Shown: one piece after another, positions 55,833 to 64,000 of the stretch
Position numbering within the stretch: position 1 is the stretch's first letter
Layout of the letters: every line of letters starts with the position of its first letter
Assembly: GCA_002900995.3 (NCBI GenBank)
Contig: CM035310.1
Coordinates: 959,176 to 1,023,175 of the forward strand
DNA from: Ganoderma boninense
Taxonomy: Eukaryota > Basidiomycota > Agaricomycetes > Polyporales > Polyporaceae
Direction: 5' to 3'
Length of the DNA stretch: 64,000 nt
Translations under genes and position numbers: made by a program
The notes under the pieces: generated by a model
The model's database searches: none
Seen by the model: only the letters and a program-made list of their open reading frames with translations
What the model was told of the DNA's origin: nothing

Positions 55833-57589
55833 ATGGCCACAACTCCCTCTCCTCGAGCGTGCCTTCACGACGTCTTCTATCACATTCTCTCATATATTAC
55901 TCCTGACCCTAAAGATCTCGACACCAAATTCGAGGAGAGACATGAGTCGCGGGCTGCTCGCAAAGCCTTGGCTTGCTTAGCCAGGTCCCACAGCAGCTTT
56001 ACGCGGCCAGCTCTAGCCGCTCTGTGGCGCTCGCTCCCTAGCGAACAGCCATTGGAGAATCTTCTTTGCGTCGTGGGGATCGCTCGGCGACATCCGAAAG
56101 AAGAGTGGGAGATGGCCACTTTGGTGCGTGTGGATCTAGCATTCCAAGTTGATTTCAACGCTGACCTAGTTGGCAGGAGACGGGCAAAACTTCCTTGCCT
56201 ATGACCCATGGAGCGGGCTGGAGACGGTTTCAAGAGTACGCTTCACTGGTACATGAAATCGTCATCGATCCTTTTGTTCGCTCTGAGGACGTGCCTGATA
56301 TGGCTACGCAGCTGCAGGAAAGCACTTTCTGGTGTCGACTATATTCTGCCTCGGACGACGGACCAGTCCTCCCTCGTTTAGAAATCGCCATTCTCCGCAG
56401 TATCAGGACTATCCGCCCCTTCGACGCGGGTTTGTTGCGTCTTCTCATCACGCCATCTTTGCGGGAGCTTGATATCGCTTTCATCGAACCATCGGAATTT
56501 ACAGACCAAGTTGGACTGCTCACGAGGGCCCTCGCCGATTATCTCCCGATGCAACAGCTAGAGAGGCTGTCATTGGAAACTGAAGATCCAGTACCATTCC
56601 TTGATACAGAGTTGCTTCCCCGTCTACACCGTAATCTGCGCGACCTCAAGCTCGGTTGCAGCCGGCCTTTCGGGCTCTGCAAACCCATCGAGTTCAGCTG
56701 TCTCCGCCACCTCACCGCTCTCCCAAAGCTCGAATGTCTCAGCATCTGTCTGCACTCCTGGGACCCCTTCGACCTTCCAATCCCAATCACGTTCTCCACG
56801 CTCCGCAGCTTCGAAATTTCCTGCTACGAGTTCGGCGTCGTCGGCACCCTCTTTGCCCATGTCGAATTTCCCCGTCTCCACACCTTTGCGCTCACCGAGA
56901 CACACGAGCAGTCCCACGACCTGTCCCAAAGGCTCCCACATCACTTCCACGCCCTCATAACGAAGTGCCCCTCCCTCACGACGTTCAAGTGGTCCAGCAG
57001 ACAGATGTGGATGCCCAGGTATGGCTACACGGGCGCGCGGCGGGCCGACGCGCCCCTCGCCACTCTCATCGCGCCCCTGCTCGCACATCGCGCCCTGCAA
57101 CACGTCTCGCTGTCGTTTCGCGGCCCCATCGTGCCGCACACCGCTGCAGACCTGCGCGCGATGGCGGAGGCGTGGCCGGACCTCGAGACGTTCGACCTGT
57201 TCCACGAGGCGGATGAAAAATACGGCTGGGTGGAGCGGTATGTGGATGTCGAGTCGGTCGTCGTGTTCGCTCGCTACTGTCCGCGTCTCTGCAGTCTCAG
57301 CCTCCCGGTGGTTCGCTTCGATTCATCCTCCGACGAGCTGGCAGTGGTAGGTGAGTGGGCGAGCTGCGCTCCTGCGCCTCACTGGCTGCGCGACTTGTTC
57401 GTCGAAGGGGTGGCCATGCCTTCAACGTGTTCATGTGCATACCGTGCAGGGCAGGACGAGGGTCTCCGCCGAGAGGACGTGGTGCAGTTCTGTGGCTTGA
57501 TGGCGAAGGTGTTTCGGTCTGCGGTTATTCGCAGCCAGTTGCAACTTGCGATTGTGATGACGATGGACTCTATCGTACCAGATCATTGA
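55833..57589 (+). CDS. F-box/LRR protein, LCGTP subfamily (variant exon 2 start)
   Basis: Exons 55833-56123 and 56177-57589 with a 53-nt intron (GTGCGT, GGCAG) give 567 residues. F-box LHDVFYHILSYITPDP at residues 11-26; LENLLCVVGIARRHP before the splice. Exon 2 opens ETGKTSLPMTHGAGWRRFQEYASLV, so the usual LCGTP motif is replaced while the WRRFQEYAS part stays; either this copy has diverged or the acceptor used is slightly different. The rest is a normal LRR region. Confidence 0.85.
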
Positions 57590-57992
57590 CAGAGATGAAC
57601 TGATCAATGGAAGAACGCCTGTTAATATTCAGCGGGGGGTTGATAGACGTGTATAAGGAGTTGAGGAGTCGGATATCCAGTGGCCGCAGACCACTGTGAC
57701 TGCTTGAGCCCAGAGCGTTCGCGGCGAGCTCGCACGCTCAGAAGGCGAGGTCCTGGGACCTGGAGCGCGCACCCCAAACTCCAGCAGCTTCCCTGACTTT
57801 AACGAACGCAAAACAAGCTGCATAGTTACTTAAGTACTTGAGCTTGTAGTACTCAACGCCGAACGGTAGCCAAGGCTCGATTGGGACCTCTACATAAGCG
57901 CCTAAGTATGCGGATGGCACGCGCTTATCGTTATCCTGCGAGCGCCAACGAGCATTATCCTTGACCGCGAACCACCAGCTCAGTTGCACACC

Positions 57993-59627
57993 ATGCCCAC
58001 GACTCGCCCTCGAAGAGGAATGCATGATATTCTCTATCACATCCTCCCATATCTCTCACCAGACACCAAAGCCTACGACTACATCACCTTTCAAGAAACG
58101 CCCGACTCAAAATTGGCCCGCCAGACCTTGTCTCGCTTAGCACGGGTCCACACCAGCTTTACTCGGCCAGCTCTGGCTGCGATGTGGCGCTCTATCCCTA
58201 GTCAAAAGTCACTGGAGCATGTTCTTCTCATTGTCGAGATCGCTCGTGCGCCTCTCCGTCAGCAGCCGGGTCAACCTACTCTGGTGTGTGGCGTTTGTTG
58301 CCCAGGAGGCTGATTCAATTGACTACATGTTTCCCAGGAGTTACACAGAACGCCAGCAGCGCACAACGATGGCTGGTTGAGATTCCAGGAATACGCCACA
58401 CTCGTAGAAGAAATCATCATCGATCCATTCGTCCCGTCTGTGCGCGGTCCTCCGAGGCTGTTGGAAGACACCATCTGGTGCCAATTATCTTCACCTGCCG
58501 GCGACGCACCCATTCTTCCACGTCTAAAAGAGGCGACTCTTCGCAGCTACAGTTCTCTCCATCCTATCGACAAGGGCGTATTTCGCCTCCTGAACCCATC
58601 TATACGCGAACTCTCTCTCACGTTCCCTAGAGCAAGGGAAGGGGACATCAAGCTGCTCAAGAGAGCACTCGCAGCCTCTTTCTCGTCGACTGAAAACATT
58701 CTGGTACTTTCGATGGACGCACAAAACCTGGCGTCCTTGCTGAATATGGAGTCGCTTCCTCAGTCATACCCATGCCTACGCTCCCTCAAGCTCGAACGCG
58801 CATCGATGGACCTCAATGACCTCCGCCCCCTCGCCGATCTCCCTAACCTCGAACATCTCAGCGTCTCTCACATGGGTTTCTCTGATTCTTCATACCCCCT
58901 TACTCTCGCAGGGCTTCTTAGCCTTACGGTGTCAACCTCGAGCCTTCGCGACATCCTCTTCACCCACCTCAACGTCCCCCGGCTCCAAAGGTTCACCCTC
59001 TCCGAAACACGTAAAAACTCAAGCCACATCTCTCAGGAGCTCACAAACTACCTCCGCACTCTGCTCGCGAAATGCCCTGAACTCACGGTGTTCAGCTGGA
59101 CCAGCACCCAGGTCTGGAAGAACCGGAAACACTCCTCTGGCACCCGACAAGCCGACGTGCCCCTCGCCGAGCTCGTCGCGCCGCTGCTCGAGCACCGCGC
59201 CCTGCGGCACTTCGAGATGCAGCTCTGCGGCCCCATCGTGCCCTACACCCCGGCGGACTTCCGCGCGTGTGCGGAGGCGTGGCCGGACCTCGAGGAGTTC
59301 TGCCTCGGCGACGAGCGGGACGACGGCACCGGCACCTGGAAACGGGGGGAGCGCTATGCGGACGTCGGGACGCTCTTCGAATTTGCGCGCAACTGTCCGG
59401 GGCTGCGCAGGCTCGCGCTTCCGAGGGTGGAGCGGTTCGGGTCTGGGGCGCTGCTCGAGTTCGAGCGCTGTCCCCCTGCGCGGCATTGGCTGCGGGAGCT
59501 GTCCGTGGACAAAGTCGTGGGTGCCCGGAGAGGGCAGGATAGGGACCGCCATGAAGAGCTGGTGGCGCAGTTTCGCGGATTGCTGGTGCAGGTGTTTCCG
59601 TCCGCAACACTGCACCTCGAAGGATGA
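57993..59627 (+). CDS. F-box/LRR protein, LCGTP subfamily
   Basis: Exons 57993-58283 and 58338-59627 with a 54-nt intron (GTGTGT, CCCAG) give 526 residues. The ATG at 57993 is in a CACCATGC context; an upstream ATG-like start at 57984 is less good. F-box MHDILYHILPYLSPDT at about residues 10-25. Exon 2 begins ELHRTPAAHNDGWLRFQEYATLV, an altered LCGTP. It is the shortest intact member, mainly through a shorter C-terminus. Confidence 0.86.
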
Positions 59628-59933
59628 CAGTGCTGGGCCATGTAAGCGTTCTGGTTAGCACTGGCAGCCCTGCTCATCGGAAATTATGTTGTATGTCCTA
59701 CGAACACGCCGTGGCAAGTATGTTTTGGATGTATTTATTATTTTCTGCTCCGGGCAAGAGTCGGGAAGGATGAGGCCGCTCCGGCGACTGAGCCTCTTCG
59801 TACTTACATACAAGTGCATTGCACAGCCACGAGTCAGATCGACATCGTGATCAAACATCGATCTTTAGCTTGTCCTCATCGATTTTGACTCACCACGGTC
59901 TCCTGCCTCAGGCCTCAGGCCTCATACCAAGTA

Positions 59934-61628
59934 ATGGCAACGACTCAGGCTCCCGGCGTGCCCAATATCGATATGGATACCTTCTATCATATCCTCTCAC
60001 ATCTTACTCCTGATCCCACACCCCGCACCGGCAATCTCAAAGAACCAGATGATTCAAAATCCGCTCGCAAAGCGTTGTCTCGCTTAGCAAGAGTCCACAG
60101 CAGCTTCAATCAACCAGTTCTTACCATAATGTGGCGCTCTCTCCCCAGCGAAACGCCATTGGAACACCTTCTTTGTGTGGTCGGGATCGCGCACAGGCTT
60201 CGTAGAGAATATTGGCAGGATGGTCCACCCGTGGTGAGTGTATCTTGCACCTTCCATTGAATGAGGTTGTAATATCTTTCTACTTAGGAAATGTGCGGCA
60301 CACCGGCGACCCACGCGTCGGGCTGGAAACGATTCCAAGAATATGCTGCTCTCGTCCACGAGATCATTGTCTACCCGTTTGTGCGCTATCGTGGTGTGCC
60401 CTTCGGTATGCCTGCGAAGCCGCTGGAAGACACTTTCTGGTGTCAAGTTTCTGCTGCGTTTGCCAGTGGCAAACCCGTTCTTCCACACTTGACTCGGGCG
60501 GCGGTGCGGACTATGGATTTTGACAACATCCCTATCGACATTGGGTTATTGCTCCTTCTGAACCCGTCCGGGCACGGCATACGTGAACTCGAGGTGTCTA
60601 TTCCTCGGGTGGAAGAAGGGGACGTCAGACGACTGAAGAGTGCACTAGGGGCAGGAGCTTTCTCTTCCATTCAGACCCTAGATGTCCTTGTGCCACATCT
60701 GGATCCCGAGGATGTGAAATTGCTGCCCTGCTGGCATCCTCATCTGCGCCATCTCGAGCTGCATCGTAGCGGTGCATTCATCCAACTGGACTATCTCCGC
60801 CCCCTCGCCACCCTCCCTCACCTCCAATCTCTTACCTTCAGCCTTCAACATTCCTGGCAACCTCCCGAGCAGCGCATGACATTTAAAGAGCTTCGTAGCC
60901 TCAAAATGTCCTGTCATGCGTTCGGCGGAGTCGGCGTCTTCCTCGCCCACGTCGACGCTCCCCGGCTGCAAAGTTTCTCCGTCTCCGAGTGGCACACAGA
61001 CTCCAACACCATGTCCACAGAGCTCCCAGGCCACCTCCGCACCCTCCTCGCGAAATGCCCCTCCCTCACGGGGTTCGAGTGGGATAGCACCCAAGAGTGG
61101 ATGCCCAGGGTAGGCTACCTTGGTAACCAGGAAGCCGGCGCACCGCTCGCCGAGCTCGTCGCCCCACTGCTCTCTCATCGCGCCTTGCGGAGCTTCAAAG
61201 TGTGGTTCCACGGCCCCATTGTGTCGTATTCCCCCGCCGACTTCCGCGCGTTTGCAGAGGCGTGGCCGGACCTCGAGACGTTTCGCCTTTACCATGACAG
61301 CGACGAAGACGGGACATGGGCTAGGGTCCACCAGCGCGCGGACGTCGGGTCCATCGTTTCGTTTGCCCGCCGTTGCCCCCACCTTCGCAGCCTCGGCTAC
61401 CTGAGAGTGGTGCAGTCCGAGTCCGATCCTTCGCCGGCCGACGAGTCCGTGCACCTCCTCCCGGATACACAGCATTGGCTACGTGAATTATCCGTGATCT
61501 ATGTCACACACTGCTTGAAGGAGGATTCAGAGGAAGTTGGCCCCCGCGACAGAGATGTTGAAGTCGTGGCGCCGTTCCGTGGGCTGATGAAAAGGATCTT
61601 CCCGGAAGCTAAGCTGGAAATTCGTTAA
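59934..61628 (+). CDS. F-box/LRR protein, LCGTP subfamily
   Basis: Exons 59934-60233 and 60288-61628 with a 54-nt intron (GTGAGT, CTTAG) give 546 residues. The F-box region reads NIDMDTFYHILSHLTPDP at about residues 11-28, and LEHLLCVVGIA precedes the splice. Exon 2 begins EMCGTPATHASGWKRFQEYAALV. The C-terminal LRRs are intact to the stop. About 1.4 kb separates it from the next gene, with a decayed relative between. Confidence 0.88.
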
Positions 61629-61780
61629 CCCTAACAGAGAATTGTAAATGGTTTCCAAACAACATGTAGTTTGTTTAGCCGTCGTGGTAGCAGCGTGATG
61701 GACGACGGTCCGCGAGGACCATCCTTCGGGCCAATCGGGCCGGGAAGTTTCAAACGAGCACGCGGGCGCCAGTCTCGATT

Positions 61781-61830
61781 TCTCTCAGCGCTCTCTGAGT
61801 CTCTCGCTCTCTCTCTCTCTCCTCGAGCTC
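61781..61830. repeat. CT-rich microsatellite
   Basis: A run of CTCTCT units with interruptions, longest uninterrupted part near 61,806-61,822. It lies at the left edge of the decayed F-box fragment. Confidence 0.7.
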
Positions 61831-61849
61831 CCTCAGGCATGCGAACTCT

Positions 61850-62800
61850 TTCCAGACCTCCTCCGCCTCACCAGCCTCTCAGTCGAACATGCATGCGTAG
61901 TGGATTCTATCATCAGCAAGACTTGGGCGTATTGGTTCCATCAGCGTAGCCTGTCCACCGTCTTCAAGCCTCCGAAAGCCTTGAGGTGTATCACGACTCA
62001 CCGCCGCGGGGGCCGCAGCAGACAACCAATCGGAGGCAATACGTCTGACCGAGCGGTCCCAGCTAACACGGGAGGACATTGTGATCGAGAGGTACAGAAG
62101 GACAGTGGAGACCGTCGAGAGGCTAGAACATCCGATACGTGAGTACTCACTTACCTAGCCTATTGGTGCCACCTGTTTCAGTGGAGACTCGATTCCTTCG
62201 AAGCTGCAGGATACCCGTGACCCTCGTACACATACTGGCTGGCCTCGCCATCACGCTCAGCATAGAAGGCACATGGACCGCCCTTGCCGCGTTACTCTTC
62301 GCCACCCACTACCCATGGATACTCGCACTCTCCGTCGCAGACTGAGTACGGTCACCCAGTCGCCGAGCTCGCAAAGGCCGCCACCCACCTTTCCCACACG
62401 CTCATCGTCTGATGCCCCTCATCTCAAGCTCTGCATCCGCGATGCACAGTCGTAACCCGCCCTTACTTGGCTTGCTTTCGGATGGATCATGGCATCACTC
62501 CGGTGACCGACAGCATTGCGGCCTCTCTGCTTGACCTCGCGCACCTAGTCCTAGTCCTTTCCCTGTCCGCGCTCCGCCACGTTAGCCTGAACATTTTCTG
62601 AGCTACTTTGGAATCGCGTATACTTCAGTGTGCCGACGCGGAGACAGCTTTCCCGCTCAATGCGTCCGTCTTTCGGTTGGAGAGGCTTGTCGTAGTGTGG
62701 TATGGTCTGGACTTCGAGGTGTCCAGTCTGTGCACGGGCTCGGACGCCGGCCGTCGCATGAACACAGTATTCTGTGTTCAGAGATATTTCTGATAGAAGC
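61850..62800 (+). pseudogene. Decayed F-box/LRR fragment
   Basis: Islands of LRR-like coding match the family: LSIEGTWTALAALL at about 62,254-62,295 (compare LSLEAW and LLTATNAP blocks of the 46.0 kb gene), DSIAASLLDLAHL near 62,511-62,550, then LRHVSLNIF. Stops and frame changes separate them, and no F-box exon is present. By motif it is nearer to the PDDQPLADLLC subfamily, so that subfamily once extended into this part of the array. Confidence 0.55.
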
Positions 62801-63051
62801 TTCGAGCATAGTTTGCGTTGAATAGTCGAAGCAACAACATTGGGCTCCGAGTCACGACGAATGTCCGGGGGCTCCCACAGGCAATGCCATCGACTCGAGC
62901 CTGAATACTAGAACCTACGATTGTCCGATTGGAGTGTTATCATGATCCTTGTTTCTTGGTGACCGAATCGCCGTCTGCGAATGGTACTTCAAGCTGGCGT
63001 TGTTCTCGAGGCTACTGACCGCTGCTAAGAGCCCTTTCTCCTAGCTTGATC

Positions 63052-64000
63052 ATGTCAGCAGCACTCTTTCTGTCCGGCTTTGACGATGTCTCCCATCACA
63101 TTCTGTCACATCTCACTCCAGAACCCAAACCGCCCACCGCCGTCAAAGAAACACATGAGTCAAAATCCGCTCGCAAAGCTTTGGCTCACTTGGCAACGGC
63201 TCACAGCAGCTTGACTCGACCGGCTCTAGCGGTAATGTGGCGCTTGCTCCCCAGTCAAAAGCCATTGGAACACCTTCTTTGCGTTGTAGGGATCGCTCAG
63301 CGACGTCCGGACCCGCCTCCTTTGGTGAGTCGTGTTGGCCCTTTATTTTGATCAAAATATTAACATCGTCTCCAGAAGATGTGCGGGACACCGTCCATAA
63401 ACGAATCAGGCTGGAGACGATTTCAAGAGTACGCCTCTTTCGTACGAGAAATCATGATCGAGCCGTTCGACTGCCGCCGTGACCCTGGTCTTCCGGACCT
63501 GCTGGAAGACACCTTTTGGTGGCACCTGTCTTCTTCCTTAGGCGATACGCCCATTCTTCCCCACTTGCAAACGACAATTCTTCGTAGCATGATTTGGTGG
63601 CGTTCGATCGACGCGGGCGTGCTGCGCCTCGTAAACCCGTCCATACGCAAGTTTGACATCTATTTCCCTCAGGCCTCCCAGGCTGATGTCGAACGGCTCG
63701 GGAGAGTCCTCGCGGGCATGTTTCCGTCAATGAAGAACCTGGAGATGCTTTCGATGCGAGTCTCACACCCGGCACCGTTCTTGGATTTCGAGCCCCTTCC
63801 TAGGCTGCACCCCCTCCTGCGCCGCCTCGAGCTCGGCCCTACACGCATAGAGATCGACCATCTCCGCCCTCTCAGTGCCCTCCCGCACCTCGAACACCTC
63901 GCCATCAGCCTGGGTGCACGGGAACCCCCAAATCTTCGCATCGCACTCCCGGAGCTCCGCAGCTTAGCAGTGTCCTACGATGACTTCGGCGTCATCGGCG
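63052..64000 (+). CDS. F-box/LRR protein, LCGTP subfamily (runs off window end)
   Basis: Exon 1 63052-63324, a 51-nt intron (GTGAGT, TCCAG), then exon 2 from 63376, open to the last base: 299 residues visible. F-box FDDVSHHILSHLTPEP at residues 9-24; LEHLLCVVGIAQRRP before the splice. Exon 2 opens KMCGTPSINESGWRRFQEYASFV. By comparison with its neighbours about 230-270 residues remain outside the window. No break is seen in the visible part. Confidence 0.87.

Noticed and set aside
1..64000. CRISPR array, rRNA genes
   Set aside because: No regularly spaced identical repeats and no rRNA-like conserved stretches; the DNA is eukaryotic.

Overview
The window is nuclear DNA of a basidiomycete, most likely a wood-decay agaricomycete (Polyporales-like). 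The reasons are 47-71 nt GT-AG introns, GC-rich third codon positions, a GH79 glucuronidase, a basidiomycete-style F-box/leucine-rich-repeat family in tandem, and a fungal-type Helitron Rep-helicase. No species is assigned. All gene models were made by eye, joining exons through frame-compatible splice sites.

Region 1 (1 to about 22.59 kb) is read as one large Helitron-like rolling-circle element. It carries a 2,086-codon Rep/Pif1 helicase (13.6-19.9 kb, +). To its left lies a mostly minus-strand set of intron-bearing genes: an F-box-like protein (2.7-3.8 kb), a MYND zinc-finger protein (5.8-6.7 kb), two small genes (8.2-8.9 kb), a complete but short ribonucleotide reductase small subunit (9.5-10.7 kb) and a 222-residue orphan (11.9-12.7 kb). 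To its right is a second F-box-like paralogue (20.7-21.9 kb, +). The right edge is marked by an F-box/LRR gene that begins abruptly in mid-gene at about 22,593 and carries two in-frame stops. Its missing 5' half is not in the window, so the element probably starts upstream of base 1.

Region 2 (22.6-33.6 kb) holds that broken F-box/LRR gene, a GH79 gene (24.5-27.2 kb, -), a 386-bp TIR element (29.2 kb) and a secreted glycosidase-like gene (29.9-32.3 kb, +). The last has a 48-bp fold-back in its first intron. The 3' part of another F-box/LRR gene follows.

Region 3 (33.6-45.5 kb) is the second half of a tandem duplication. The block 30.32-33.58 kb recurs at 41.27-44.78 kb. In the first copy the glycosidase is whole and the F-box gene cut. 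In the second the glycosidase is cut and frameshifted while the F-box gene is whole. About 7.7 kb of GC-rich, repeat-bearing, apparently non-coding DNA separates them.

Region 4 (45.5-64 kb) is an array of F-box/LRR genes: seven complete, one cut by the window end and two decayed. All share one conserved intron after the F-box exon. Two subfamilies are visible, and most members are on the plus strand. They look like fast-evolving SCF ubiquitin-ligase adaptor genes; the array, the block duplication and the element insertion together give a picture of rapid gene birth and death.
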